Below, piece after piece: positions 27,720 to 40,100 of a stretch of DNA of 64,000 bases; the stretch's first letter is position 1; each line of letters starts with the position of its first letter. Made by a program: the position numbers and the translations under genes. The notes under the pieces were generated by a model. That model did not search any database. It was not told the origin of the DNA and worked only from the letters and a program-made list of their open reading frames with translations. The DNA comes from Pseudomonas sp. S06B 330. GTDB taxonomy: Bacteria > Pseudomonadota > Gammaproteobacteria > Pseudomonadales > Pseudomonadaceae. The stretch lies in assembly GCF_002845275.2 (NCBI RefSeq), contig NZ_CP088149.1, positions 4,026,501-4,090,500 of the forward strand, given 5' to 3'.

Positions 27720-27736
27720 GGTTAACACTCGGTTAA
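27720..27736. promoter_or_regulatory. direct-repeat operator candidate in the dsbR/dsbD region
   Basis: GGTTAA at 27720-27725 and 27731-27736 have an 11-bp period, the spacing expected for tandem binding of an OmpR-family dimer. A further TTAA occurs at 27655-27658. It is placed 49 bp before the dsbD start. Binding by DsbR is an inference. Confidence 0.5.
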
Positions 27737-27784
27737 TCGCACTCGGCCAGGATCAGTCACTTATCGCACTGCCAAGGTTTGAAG

Positions 27785-29500
27785 ATGCGCACTTTATTCA
27801 TTGCCCTGATGCTGCTGTTCAGCAGCCTGGTCCAGGCCAACCCCTTTGCCCAAAGTGATTTTCTACCGGTGGACAAGGCCTTCGTGTTCAGCAGTGAGCG
27901 GCTGGATTCCGGACAGATGCGCCTGCACTGGAAAATTACCGATGGCTACTACCTGTATCAGAAGCGTCTGAAGTTCGACGGCCTGCCCGTTGAACTGCAG
28001 CCAGTCCTGCCTGAGGCACTACCCCATGAGGATGAGTACTACGGCCAAACCCTGGTGTATCGCGGCGAGCTTGAACTGCTCCTCCCCGCCAGCGCCACAG
28101 GCCAATTACGTATGGGCTGGCAAGGTTGTGCCGATGCCGGCCTGTGCTATCCGCCGCAGACCAATTTGGTCAGCTTGAGCACCACCAGCGTCGACGTGCA
28201 AGGCAGCGATCAGGCTAGCGACCAGGCCCTGGCCGGCGGCCTACAGCAGTCGAGCCTGGCCTGGAGCCTGCTGGCGTTCCTGGGTCTGGGCCTGCTGCTG
28301 GCCTTCACCCCGTGTTCTTTGCCAATGCTGCCGATTCTTGCCGGGCTAGTCCTTGGTAACGGCGTCAGTGCCCGCCGCGGCTGGGCATTGGCCAGTGTTT
28401 ACGTGCTGAGCATGGCCCTGGTCTATGCCGCCCTCGGGGTAATCGCCGCACTGTTGGGCGCCAGTCTGCAGGCCTGGTTGCAACAACCGTGGATACTGGG
28501 CTCCTTGGCTGCATTGTTTGTGGTGCTGGCCCTGCCAATGTTTGGTGCCTTCGAGCTGCAACTGCCAGCCTTTGTACGCGATCGACTGGAGCGCGCGGGG
28601 CATGACACCCGTGGCGGCAACTTGTATGGCGCGGCGTTGCTCGGCGCCCTCTCCGGCCTGTTGATGGGGCCGTGCATGACCGCACCGCTGGCTGGCGCCC
28701 TGCTGTATATCGCCCAGAGTGGCAATGCCGTGCACGGCGCCCTGGTGCTGTTTACCCTAGGCATCGGCATGGGCTTGCCGTTGCTGCTGCTGGTTACCCT
28801 CGGCAACCGCTACCTGCCGCGCCCCGGCGCCTGGATGAATATGGTCAAGGGCCTGTTCGGCTTCGTGTTCCTGGCCATGGCCCTGTATACCCTGCGTACT
28901 GTGCTGGAACAGTCACTGTGGCTGGGTCTTGCCGGCGCCTGGCTGATTGCCCTGGCCTGGGCTGCCTGGCCAGCACTGCACGGGCTGCGGGCGATCCGCG
29001 CGGTCCCGCTGCTACTGGGGTTCTGGGGTAGCCTGCTGGTCATCGGCGCTGCCGCCGGTGGCGATGACCCTTGGCAGCCGCTGCAGCCCTTTCGTGCAGG
29101 CAGCGGCGCAGTCGCCAGCACGGTTCACAGCGATGCCTTCATCACCGTCAGCCAGCCAGCCGAACTGCAACGCGAGCTGGATACCGCCAAGGCCCAGGGC
29201 CAGTGGGTGATGCTCGACTACTATGCCGACTGGTGTGTGTCGTGCAAAGTCATGGAGAAGCAGGTATTTGCTCGGTCTGATGTGTTAGCAGCACTCGACG
29301 GCGTACGCTTGCTGCGCCTGGATGTCACCGCCGATGCGCCTTCGAGCCGCGAGCTGCTACAACGCTACCAGGTGCCCGGCCCACCCAGCGTGATCTGGAT
29401 CGGACCAGAGGGTAGCGAGCGCCGCAGTCGACGTATCACCGGTGAAATCGATGCGAAGAACTTCCTCGAACAATGGGCCCAGACCCGGAGTCAAGGCTGA
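27785..29500 (+). CDS. dsbD: thiol:disulfide interchange protein DsbD
   Basis: 571 residues. After the signal peptide (MRTLFIALMLLFSSLVQA), an N-terminal immunoglobulin-like domain contains the redox pair in WQGCADAGLCYPP (about 115-125). Eight membrane helices follow with LAFTPCSLPMLP (about 177) and LMGPCMTAPLAGALLY (about 298), and a C-terminal thioredoxin domain has ADWCVSCKVMEKQVF (about 483). All three cysteine pairs needed to carry electrons from cytoplasmic thioredoxin to the periplasm are present. It is the first gene of dsbDEG, and ATG 27785 is preferred over the upstream TTG. Confidence 0.93.
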   Translation: MRTLFIALMLLFSSLVQANPFAQSDFLPVDKAFVFSSERLDSGQMRLHWKITDGYYLYQKRLKFDGLPVELQPVLPEALPHEDEYYGQTLVYRGELELLLPASATGQLRMGWQGCADAGLCYPPQTNLVSLSTTSVDVQGSDQASDQALAGGLQQSSLAWSLLAFLGLGLLLAFTPCSLPMLPILAGLVLGNGVSARRGWALASVYVLSMALVYAALGVIAALLGASLQAWLQQPWILGSLAALFVVLALPMFGAFELQLPAFVRDRLERAGHDTRGGNLYGAALLGALSGLLMGPCMTAPLAGALLYIAQSGNAVHGALVLFTLGIGMGLPLLLLVTLGNRYLPRPGAWMNMVKGLFGFVFLAMALYTLRTVLEQSLWLGLAGAWLIALAWAAWPALHGLRAIRAVPLLLGFWGSLLVIGAAAGGDDPWQPLQPFRAGSGAVASTVHSDAFITVSQPAELQRELDTAKAQGQWVMLDYYADWCVSCKVMEKQVFARSDVLAALDGVRLLRLDVTADAPSSRELLQRYQVPGPPSVIWIGPEGSERRSRRITGEIDAKNFLEQWAQTRSQG

Positions 29501-30357
29501 TGATGACCGTTAACCTCGGGCCGTTGACCATGGCCGTTGATCATCTGTTGCTGCTTTGCGCCCTGACCCTGGCCACCCTGGTGGGCTGGCGGGTGGCCAA
29601 GCGTGGCGGCGACAACCCTGAATCAGTGCTCTTCAGCCTGTTCCTGCTTGGCCTGCTCGGTGCACGGTTGGGGTTTGTCCTGAGCTACTGGCCGATGTAC
29701 CGCGATGATCCCGTACAGATCATCGACCTGCGCGATGGCGGCTTCCTGCTCTGGCCGGGGCTGCTGGTGGTTGCTGTCGGTGGGTTGTGGCGTGGCTGGC
29801 GCCGACCGACACTGCGCCGACCACTTGGCTGGGGCCTGTTTAGCGGCGCCCTGTTCTGGCTGCTCGGCAGCCTGGCCAGTCACCTGTACGAACAAGGTAC
29901 ACAGTTGCCTGAGATGAGTCTGAACAACGCCAAAGGCCAAGCCGTGCAACTGAGCACCTACCGCGGCCGACCACTGGTAATCAACCTCTGGGCCACCTGG
30001 TGCCCGCCGTGCCGCCGGGAAATGCCGGTGCTGCAACAAGCACAGCACGACCACCCAGACATCACTTTCCTGTTCGTCAACCAGGGGGAAACCCCGCAGA
30101 CAGTCAGTACCTTTCTCGCCACCACCGGACTAAATCTGTCCCACGTGCTGTTTGACGGCGGTGGCCAACTGGCACAGCGCGTCGGCTCCATGGCCCTGCC
30201 CACCACCCTGTTCTACAACGCCGACGGCCGCCTGATCGGCAGTCATTTGGGTGAACTGTCGCGGGCAAGCCTGAGCCACGCCCTGGAATCCTTCGAACGC
30301 ACACCTGCGCCTGCCGTCACCAACACTTCAAGGAACGACACATGCACGCTTTGCTGA
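29500..30357 (+). CDS. TlpA/DsbE-like thioredoxin with Lgt-like membrane domain
   Basis: 285 residues in two parts. The N-terminal 130 residues are hydrophobic with GARLGFVLSYWPMYRDDP, recalling the start of prolipoprotein diacylglyceryl transferase. The C-terminal part (about 135-265) is a periplasmic TlpA-type thioredoxin with active site WATWCPPCRREMPVL and cis-proline MALPTTLFYN. It probably receives electrons from DsbD and reduces periplasmic targets. It overlaps dsbD by 1 bp (stop/start TGATG) and dsbG by 16 bp, which shows coupled translation. The Lgt-like part lacks enough of the enzyme to be an active transferase. Confidence 0.82.
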   Translation: MMTVNLGPLTMAVDHLLLLCALTLATLVGWRVAKRGGDNPESVLFSLFLLGLLGARLGFVLSYWPMYRDDPVQIIDLRDGGFLLWPGLLVVAVGGLWRGWRRPTLRRPLGWGLFSGALFWLLGSLASHLYEQGTQLPEMSLNNAKGQAVQLSTYRGRPLVINLWATWCPPCRREMPVLQQAQHDHPDITFLFVNQGETPQTVSTFLATTGLNLSHVLFDGGGQLAQRVGSMALPTTLFYNADGRLIGSHLGELSRASLSHALESFERTPAPAVTNTSRNDTCTLC

Positions 30358-31106
30358 AACTGCCCCTGACCCTCACCATCGGCCTGCTGGCCAGCCAGGC
30401 CGCCATGGCCGAAACGCTGCCCAAAGCAGTGCAGCAAATGGAAGCCAAGGGCGTGAAGGTCAAAGGCAGCTTTGATGCCCCCAACGGCCTGCGTGGTTAC
30501 GCAGCCGAATACCAGAACCGGGGGATGGCGTTGTACCTGACGCCTGATGGTAAACATGTACTGGTTGGCAGCCTGTTCGACGAACAAGGCAAGGACCTGA
30601 GCGAAGCGCCACTGGAAAAACTGGTCTATGCGCCGATGGCCAAAGAAGTCTGGGCGAAGATGGAGAAAACCGCCTGGATCGCCGACGGCAAGGCCGATGC
30701 GCCGCGTATTGTCTACCTGTTCAGTGACCCCAACTGCCCGTACTGCAACATGTTCTGGCAACAGGCACGGCCCTGGGTTGAGTCGGGCAAGGTGCAGTTG
30801 CGTCACATCATGGTGGGTATCATTCGTGAAGACAGCCCGGGCAAATCGGCAGCGCTGCTGGCCAGCAATGACCCGGTCCAGGCCCTGCAAAAACACGAGA
30901 AGGCCGGCAAGGCCAGCAGCCTCAAGGCACTGGAGAAGATCCCCGCAGCCGTTCAAGCCAAGCTCGATAGCAACCTGGCGATGATGGAGGAGTTGGGTTT
31001 GTCAGCGACCCCGGCCATCTTCTACCTGGATGAAAACCAGCAACTGCAAACCCAACAAGGCGCGCCTCGACCAGACACGCTGGGCAAGATTCTGGGCAAG
31101 CGTTAA
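30342..31106 (+). CDS. dsbG: periplasmic disulfide isomerase DsbG
   Basis: 254 residues with signal peptide MHALLKLPLTLTIGLLASQAAMA. A DsbC/G-type N-terminal dimerisation domain (about 25-80) precedes the thioredoxin fold with active site SDPNCPYCNMFWQQARPW (about 130) and cis-proline SATPAIFYLD (about 226). DsbG protects or repairs single cysteines of periplasmic proteins and, in the P. aeruginosa system, is the reported partner of the sensor DsbS. It is last in the operon and converges with pvdL. Confidence 0.88.
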   Translation: MHALLKLPLTLTIGLLASQAAMAETLPKAVQQMEAKGVKVKGSFDAPNGLRGYAAEYQNRGMALYLTPDGKHVLVGSLFDEQGKDLSEAPLEKLVYAPMAKEVWAKMEKTAWIADGKADAPRIVYLFSDPNCPYCNMFWQQARPWVESGKVQLRHIMVGIIREDSPGKSAALLASNDPVQALQKHEKAGKASSLKALEKIPAAVQAKLDSNLAMMEELGLSATPAIFYLDENQQLQTQQGAPRPDTLGKILGKR

Positions 31107-31114
31107 AGGCATCT

Positions 31115-31146
31115 GCAGCGTCCCCTCTACCGCAGGGGATCGCTGC
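31115..31146. terminator. hairpin between convergent dsbG and pvdL
   Basis: GCAGCG-TCCCCT - loop - AGGGGA-T-CGCTGC, a 12-bp stem with one bulged T in the 3' arm, located 9 bp after the dsbG stop and 12 bp from the pvdL stop. There is no T tract, but it is the only candidate end point for both units. Confidence 0.55.
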
Positions 31147-31157
31147 TGCCCCGCACC

Positions 31158-34100
31158 TTACAACGCTTCCAGCTCGGCCATCAGGTCACTGAGACGATCG
31201 ACCTTATCGTCACTCAACTCACTGGCCTTAAGGCCTTCCACATAGGTTGCGAGTGCTTCGACGGTGCTGCACTCGAACATCGCCCGCAATGGCACGTTCA
31301 ACTGCAGCGCCTTCTGCACCCGTGAAGCGATCTGGGTGGCCAGCAGGGAATGCCCGCCCAACTCAAAGAAGTTGTCACGCACCCCGACCTGCTCGACCTT
31401 GAGCACCTCGGCCCAGATGGCTGCCAGGGTCTGTTCCAGTTCGCCACGCGGGGCCAGGTAGTCCTGGCTGTGCTGAGCGCCAAAGTCAACGGCCGGCAGC
31501 ACCTTGCGGTCAAGCTTGCCGTTGGCATTGAGTGGCAGTTGCGTGAGCCAGGCCCAATGCAGCGGGACCATGTACTCAGGCAGCTCCGCGCGCAAGCGAA
31601 GCTTGATCTGCTCGAGGAGTAAGGTCGTATCCGCTGCAACGTCTCGGGCTACCAGATAGCCAACCAGATGCTTGCCGTTGGCGCCTTCCTGGACCCCGAC
31701 TGCCGCGTCGCGAACTTCGGTCTGTTCATGCAAGCGCGCCTCGATTTCACCCAACTCGATGCGATAACCACGGATCTTCACCTGGTGGTCAATGCGTCCG
31801 ACATATTCGAGCACGCCATCAAGGCGTCGCCGCGCCAGGTCACCGGTACGGTACAGCCGCTCTCCCGGCGCCCCAAACGGATGCGGGATAAATGCCTGAG
31901 CGGTGCGCACTGGATCGCTGACATAACCGCGACCGACACCGATACCGGCAACGCAGAGTTCACCGACAGCGCCCAGTGGCACCAGCGCTTGATCATCGTC
32001 CAACAGGTACAGCCGGTTGTTGTCAGTCGGCGTACCAATCGGCAAGTAGCTACCACCGGTGGAAGCTGCATCGACGCGGAAGAAGGCCACGTCATCAGAA
32101 CATTCCGCCGGTCCGTAGGCATTGATCAGGCCGATCTGCGGATAGCGCTGCAGCCACTGCGAGGCCAGCTCAGGCGGCATCGCCTCACCGGTCGGCAGCA
32201 TCCAGCGCAGGCCGTCCAACGGCTGATGGTCGTTGGCAAGCATGCCCTGGATCAGCGATGGTACGCTCTCCAGCACGGTGATGCCGCTGGCCTGGACGTG
32301 TTCGAGCAGCCCCTGCGGATCATGGGCAATGGCATTGGGCACGATCGCCACCTGGGCACCGAACAAAGGCGCGGCGAGGAATTGCCAAACCGAGATATCG
32401 AAGCTTTGCGAGGCGGTTTGGGCAATCACATCCTGATCGCTCAATTGCAGGTACGGCACTTTACTCAACTGGTTATTGAGCATGCCGCGCTGCTCGACCA
32501 TCACCCCCTTGGGCAAGCCGGTCGAGCCGGAGGTGTAGATCACATAGGCGAGGTTGTCCGGGGCACTGTAGAGGCCCGGATTGGCCTCTGGCAGTTCGGC
32601 GCCCTGTAGCTGCTCCCAGATCAGCAGTTTCGGCCGCCCTGCGCAGGACAGCTCATCCAGCAGTGCACGCCCCTGCTCGGCGCAAGCCTGGCTGCAGACC
32701 AGCACTGGCGTATGACTGAGCTCGACGATGCGTTGCAGACGCGCTGTCGGCAGGCCTGGATCGAGAGGCAAGTAACCCGCACCCGCTTTGAAGCTGCCAA
32801 CAATCATGCCCAGCAAGGGCAGATCCCGCTCGGCCAGCAGCGCCACTGGCTGATCCACCGTCACTCCGGCGGCGACCAACGCATGACCGAGGCGGTTAGC
32901 CTGGCGGTTGAGTTCGGCGTAGCTGATCGACTGTTCGAGGCAGCGTGCAACCGTGCGCTGCGGATGGGCTGCAACGCGTGCTTCAAACTGGGCGATATAA
33001 CTCTGGTCCAGGCTGTACGCTCGTTCACTGCGATTGCAGTCTTCAAGCAGGAAGCGACGCTCCGTTTCACCCAGCAGTGGCAGCGCGCTCATGTCGCCCA
33101 GGAAGCCATCGGCCAAAGCCAGCAGCAGGCGCTTGAATTCGGCCAACAGGCGCTCGACCGTCGAGGTGTCGAAATAGCGTTGGTCGAACGACAGGTGCAG
33201 CCCAAGGTCATCGCCCGGATAGCAAACCGCAGTCAGGGGGAAGTTGGTGTGGGTACGGCCGGAGTCGGAGCTGGCATTCAGGCTTTGCGCCCGATCCAGT
33301 ACCGCGACCTCCACCGGTGCGTTCTCGAACACGAACAGGCTGTCGAACAATGGCTGGCCCTTGGGCAGCTCACTGCACTCTTGAATGCTCACCAATGGCA
33401 GGTACTCGTACTCACGCAGCTCCATGTTGCGTTCGAACAAGCCTTTTAGCCATTGCTGGACGCTACAACGCTCACCGGCAGCCGGCAGTTTCACTCGCAG
33501 GGCAATACTGTTGATGAACAGCCCGACCGTACGCTGCATCTGTGGCAAGCTCACCGGCCGGCCGGCCACTGTCACCCCGAACAGCACATCACGTTCGCCG
33601 CTGTAGCGGCTCAACACCAGGGCCCAGGCTGCCTGGGCGAATGTATTGAGGGTCAACTGATGAGCCTGGGCCAATTCACGCAGGCGAGCACTATCGGCAA
33701 CGTCCAGGCGGGTGTAACAGTCGCCGACAACCATTCCGGCGTTCTCGGCACCATGGTCACGCAGCAACGGCCGGTCGCTCGGCACCGCAGTGCTGCGTTC
33801 AAAGCCTTGCAGGTTGTCGCGCCACCACTGACGCGCCTCGTCCAGGTCCTGGTGCTGCAGCCAGCTGATGTAGTCGCGGTAGCGCGGCGGTACCGGCAAC
33901 TGCGCCTCGCGACCTTCGCCCAGGGCCAGGTACAACTCGAAGAAATCGTTCATCAGCAACGAGCGGCACCAGGCATCGATCAGGATGTGATGGTTGCTCA
34001 TCATGAACCAGTAGCGTTCGGCACCGACTTGGATCAGGCGCAAATGGAACGGCGCCTGCTGCAGCAGATCGAAGCCAGCTTCGCGCTCCTGCTTGTGCAG

Positions 34101-37100
34101 CGCCTGCAAGCGCGATTCTTGCTCGTCCTCGGCAAGATCGCTCCAGTCCAGATAGTCGAGCGTGGTGTTGCCCGGTTTATGGATGATCTGCAGCATGGCT
34201 TCGCCAGCGTTCCAGCTGAATGATGCGCGCAGCGCCTCATGGCGTGCGACCACCGCCTGCCAAGCCTGGGCGAAGCGTTGCGGGTCGAGGGCACTGTTGA
34301 TCCGATAGCGGTCCTGCATGTAGTAGATACCGGTACCGGGTTCGAGCAAGGTATGCAGCAACAGCCCTTCTTGCATCGGCGTCAGGGGATAGACGTCGTC
34401 GATCTGCGCGGCGGGTACCGGCAAGCTGTCGATCTGTTCCTGAGTCAGTTGCGCCAGAGGGAAGTCCGACGGCGTGAAGCTGCCGTTGCCTGGGCTCAGG
34501 CAGTGCTCAATCAGGCCCAGCAACTCTGTTTTGTAGGCCTGAGCCAGTCGCTCAATGGTGTGTTCATCGTACCGTTCACGGCTAAAGGTCCAGCGCAGTT
34601 GCAGCTCACCGGCATACACCTGGCCATCGACACTCAACCAGTTAGGCAGCGGCGCCTCCAGGTCATGGGCCATCCCAGCGGGCTCATCCACCGGCTGGAA
34701 CAGCGCATCGGCCTGGAACTGCTGGTCGAACTGGCCAAGGTAGTTGAAGGTGATCCGCGCCTGCGGCAAGGCGGCCATGGCTTCGCGCACAGCGGTGTCC
34801 GCCAGGTAGCGCAAGACACCGTAACCCAAGCCTTTATGGGGCACCTGGCGCAGTTGCTCCTTGATCGCCTTGATCGACGCCGCCTGTCCTGGGGCACCGT
34901 CACCCAGTGCTGGGCTCAGGCTTAGCGGGTAGGCACTGGTGAACCAACCGACACTGCGGGTCAGGTCCATGTCGTCGAACAGGTTTTCCCGACCATGGCC
35001 TTCCAATTGCACCCGCACCGAACTGTCGCCACTCCAGCGGCACAAGACACGCGCCAGGGCGGTCAACAGCAGGTCATTGACCTGGGTGTGATAGGCCGCT
35101 GGCGCCTCCTTGAGCAATTGTCGGGTCTGGTTCGAGTCCAGGCGCACGCTGAGGGTCTGCGCCTGCTTGTGCAGGTTTGCCCCCTGTGGGTGATCGCACG
35201 GCAGCTCTCGGTGAGCGGCGCTCAACTGGGTCTGCCACCAGTGCTGTTCGTCACGCAGCGAATCACTGCTGGCATAGGTCAGCAGCCGTGCGGCCCAATC
35301 GCTCATGGCCCGGGTTTTCGCGCCCAGCGCCTGGCCACGGTAAAGCGCCTGCAGGTCTTCGAGCAGGACTCGCCACGACACACCGTCGACCACCAGGTGA
35401 TGGATTGCCAACAGCAGGCGCTGCTGGCCATGGCTGTTCTCGACCAGCAGGGCGCGCAGCAGCGGCCCCTCGTGCAGGTCGAGACTGCGTTGCACGTCAC
35501 TGTAAAGGGCCTGGCAATCGGCAAAGCTGCTGACCGATACCTGCCAGAGCAATTCACGGTTTTCAGCCTCGACATAATCACCCTGCCACTGGCCACCCTG
35601 GGCGCTAAAGCGCAGACGCAGCGCATCGTGCTGCACGACCAGTTGCTGCAGAGCCTGCTCCAGCGTCTTGGCCAGCAGGCGCTCGACTGGCGCCAACAAC
35701 AGCGCCTGGTTCCAGTGCTGCGGTTGCGGCACATCGCTGTCGAAGAACCAGTGCTGTATCGGCGTCAATGCCGCGCGCCCGCTCAACGGGCCTTGGTCGA
35801 TCTGACTGTCATCGCTGCGGCGCACCACCGTGGCCAAGGTCTGGATAGTCTGGTGCTGGAATAGGTCACGTGGGGTGAAATGCAGCCCCGCCTGCCGCCC
35901 CCGACTGACCACCTGGATTGACAGGATCGAATCACCGCCCAGTTCGAAGAAGTTATCCTGCAAGCCTACCCGTGGCACATTCAACACCTCGCACCAAAGG
36001 TTGGCGAGTTGCTGCTCGAGCGCGTTGCGTGGCGCTTCATAGTGCTCACGCCCTTGCTCCAGGTCCGGTGCTGGCAACGCGCGTCGGTCAAGCTTGCCGT
36101 TGCCCATCAGCGGCATTTGCGTCAGCAATACCAAGTGCGTCGGCACCATGTAATCGGGCAGATGCAGGCGAAGCTGGGCCTTGAGCGCGTCACGCAAGGC
36201 AAGCTGCTCTGCCGCCTCGGCTTGGGCCTGGTCGCAGGCCAGGTAGCCAACCAGTTGCGTGCCACCCGGCATGTCCAGGGCCAGCACCGCCGCCTCGTTC
36301 ACCGCCGGATGCTCCAGCAGACGCGTTTCAATTTCGCCGAGCTCGATACGGAAGCCGCGAATTTTCACCTGATGATCGATACGCCCTACATACTCCACGA
36401 GCCCATCAGCACGCTGGCGTACCCGATCACCCGTGCGGTACAAGCGCCCGCCATCAGCGCTGAACGGGTCAGCGACAAAGCGTTCGGCACTGAGACCTGG
36501 CCGCGCATGGTAGCCCTGAGCCAGACCGGCGCCGCCAACATACAGCTCGCCGATACTGCCCAGGGGCAACAACGCCAGATCAGCGTCGAGAATGTAAGCC
36601 ACTCGGGCACCCACCACACTCCCGATCGGCACGCTGCCGGCCCCGACTGGTAATTCCTCGGGTGCCAGGCACGCCAGCGGCATCACGACGGTTTCGGTCG
36701 GCCCGTAGGCGTTGAAGAACTGTTGGGGTGCGAACGCCTGGCGAATCCGCTGCAGGTGCTCAGCGGTCAAGGCCTCGCCACCGGTGATGCACAGGCGCAC
36801 CGGCAGGGCCTCTTGGCGGCTGGCCAACCACTGTGCCAACTGACTGCCATAACTCGGTGTAAAGCCGAGAACCGAGACTTGCTGCTCGCGAATCAGCGTG
36901 CAAATTTCCTCGGCGTCCCACTGCCCCTGGGCGCGCAATACCACCCGCGCGCCACACAGCAGCGGCACTAGCAAACGCTCGGTAGCGGCGTCAAAGTTGA
37001 TTGAATAAAAGTGCAGCTCGCAGTCATCGCTGCGCATGCCGAAACGTTCGATAACCGCCTGGCAGTGCATGGCGATCTCGCCACGGCTGACCACCACGCC

Positions 37101-40100
37101 CTTGGGCTTGCCGGTGGAGCCGGAGGTGTAGATCAGGTAGGCCTGGTGGCCCGGCAAACTTTGCGTGACCAGTGCTTCGCCGCTGACTGCAGCGACTGCC
37201 GGGCCGTCGTCTTCCAGACTCCAGCGGGCGACGTGATTCGGCAGTTCACCCAGCGCCTGGAACAGGCTGCGCTGACCGAGCAACAAGCGGATGCCGCTGT
37301 CCTCAATCATGTAGTGCAAGCGTTCCAGCGGGTACTCCGGGTCCAGTGGCACATAAGCGCCACCGGCCTTGAGAATCGCCAGCAAGCCCACGACCATCTC
37401 CAGCGAGCGTTCCAGCGCCAGACCGACCCGCACCTGCGGGCCAACGCCGCGTTCGCGCAACACCCGCGCCAATTGGTTGGCACGCGCATCCAGCTCGGCA
37501 TAGCTCAGGTGCTCACCGGCAAAGGTCAAGGCCATGGCCTGTGGCTGGCGCGCTGCTTGAGCACTGAACAAGCCTTCAATGGTCTGGCCCAGGTCTGCAT
37601 CAAGGTTGCCTTCAAGGCTGTCCCGCAATTGCTGTTGTTCGTCAGTGGCCAGCATCGGCAATTGGCACAGACGCTGCGCGGGATTGTCGAGCATCGCCGC
37701 CAGCAGGTTCTGCCAGTGTGCGGCCATTTGTGCGATGCGCGGCTCGTCGAACAGGTCGCAGCTGTAGGTCAGGCAGCAGCCCAGGCGATTGTCGAGGTCG
37801 GTGACTTCCAGGTTGAGGTCGAACTTGGTTGCGCGGGCGTCGTTGACCAGGTAGTCCACTTGCATGCCCGCCAATTGCCGGCTCTGCTGGAACGCCCAGC
37901 GCTGAACGTTGCACATCACCTGGAACAATGGGTTATAGGCAGTGCTGCGCGCTGGTTGCAGCGCTTCGACCAGTTGATCGAACGGCAGGTCCTGATGGGA
38001 CTGGCCCTCGATCACGGTCTGGCGGACCTGATCGATCAGCTCGCCCACGCGCATCTGTCCGTCAAGCTGGCAGCGCAGCACCTGAGTGTTAAGGAAGGCC
38101 CCAATCAACCCTTCGCTTTCCGGTCGGATGCGGTTGGCCACCGGTGCGCCGACGCGCAGGTCTGATTGCCCACTGTAGCGATAGAGCAGCACCGCCAGGG
38201 TCGCGGTCATGGTCATGAACAGGGTCAGGCCACGCTCGGCATTAAAGGCACGCACCCGCGCCGCCAGCTGGGGGCAGAGGTCAAAGCGATAGAGTTCGCC
38301 TCGGTGACTCTGCAACGCTGGCCGTGGCCGGTCAGCGGGCAGTTCCAGCACCGGATGCTGGTCGCCGAGTTTGGCTTTCCAGTACGCCAGCTGGCGCTGG
38401 CCTTCGCCACCTTCCAGCCACTGGCGTTGCCAGACACTGTAATCCAGGTACTGCACCGGCAACGGCAGCAGCGGCGACTCACGTTCATCGACAAAGGCTT
38501 CATACAGCTCACCCAGCTCACGGGCAAAGATGTCCATGGCCCAGCCTTCAGTGACGATGTGGTGCAGGGTCAGGACAAAGTAGTGCTCTTGTTCGCCAGC
38601 CTTGACCAGGCAGGCTCGCAACAACGGGCCGCGCTCCAGGTCGAACGGTTGATGCGCCTGCTCATCGGCAAAGGCCTGCAGACGCTGCTCGCGCTGGGCC
38701 GGACTATCGGCAGAAAAGTCTTGCCAGTGCATGTGCAGGTTGCTGTCACTGTGCACACACTGGTACGGCACGCCGTCAATGCTCGGGAACGTTGTGCGCA
38801 GGGTCTCATGGCGCACAATCAACGCTTGCAGGGCTTGTTCGAAACGGCTGACATCCAGCACACCGCGCAGCCGCGCCATGCCGCCGACGTTGTAGGCCGG
38901 GCTGTCCGGCTCCATCTGCCAGAGGAACCACATGCGCTGCTGGGAGTAGGACAACGGCACGGCCTGACGACGATCGATGCGTGCAATCTCGCCCTGCAAA
39001 TTGTGCGCGCCACTGTGTTGGATGCGCTCGACCGCCGAGGCAAAAGCGCCCAGCTCACTGGCATCAAACAACACGCGCAGCGGCAACTCGACATTGCAGG
39101 CCTGACGGGTGCGGGAAATGATCTGGGTCGCCAGCAACGAATGACCACCTAGGGTGAAGAAATCATCCTGCAGACCGACCTGTTGCAGCCCCAACACCTC
39201 GCGCCAGATAGCGGCGATCTGTTGTTGCAGCGTCGTACTCGGCTCGATGTGCTCACGGCTGGCCCATACCGGCTCCGGCAGCGCTTTACGCTCAACCTTG
39301 CCACTCGGGCCCAAGGGCATCTGCACCACGTGCATCAACAACGCCGGCACCATGTAGGCTGGCAGTTGCTCAGCCAATGCCTGCATCAGTGCCGCGGTGT
39401 TTTCCACACCGCTGTAATAGCCGACCAATTGCGCACCGGCGACGGTCTGGCGAATCAGCACCAGCGCCTGCGCCACGCCCGGCTGGTGTAATAGGCAAGC
39501 CTCGACTTCTTCTGGCTCGACCCGGAAGCCACGCAACTTCACTTGCTGGTCGAGACGCCCGAGGTATTCCAGCGCTTGCACGCAGGCCTGCCAACGGGCG
39601 CGGTCACCACTGCGGTACAGTCGCTGACCATCGCCATCTGGCTGCGGGACGAAACGTTCGGCGGTCAACCCTGGACGGCCAAGGTAACCGCGCGCCAATC
39701 CGGCACCGCCCAGATACAGCTCGCCGGGAACGCCCGCGGCACTGAGTTGCAGTTCCTCATCAAGGACGCGACACACGACGTTGGCCAAGGGGCGACCAAT
39801 CGGTGAGCGCGCACCATCGGCTTCACTGCAGTGCCAGTGGGTGACGTTGATCGCCGCTTCGGTCGGGCCATAGCGGTTGTGCAGCGCGACCTGGGGCAAC
39901 ACGTGCAACACCCGGTCGCGCAGCGCGGCAGACAGCGCCTCACCGCCGGAGAACACGCGCCGCAGGCTGTTGCAGCTGGCCGCCTGTGGTTCCTGGATAA
40001 ATACCTGCAACAGCGCCGGCACAAAGTGCAAGGTCGTCACGCCATGCTCGCGCACCAACGCAGCGATGCGTTGCGGATCACGGTGCTCACCGGCGCCTGC

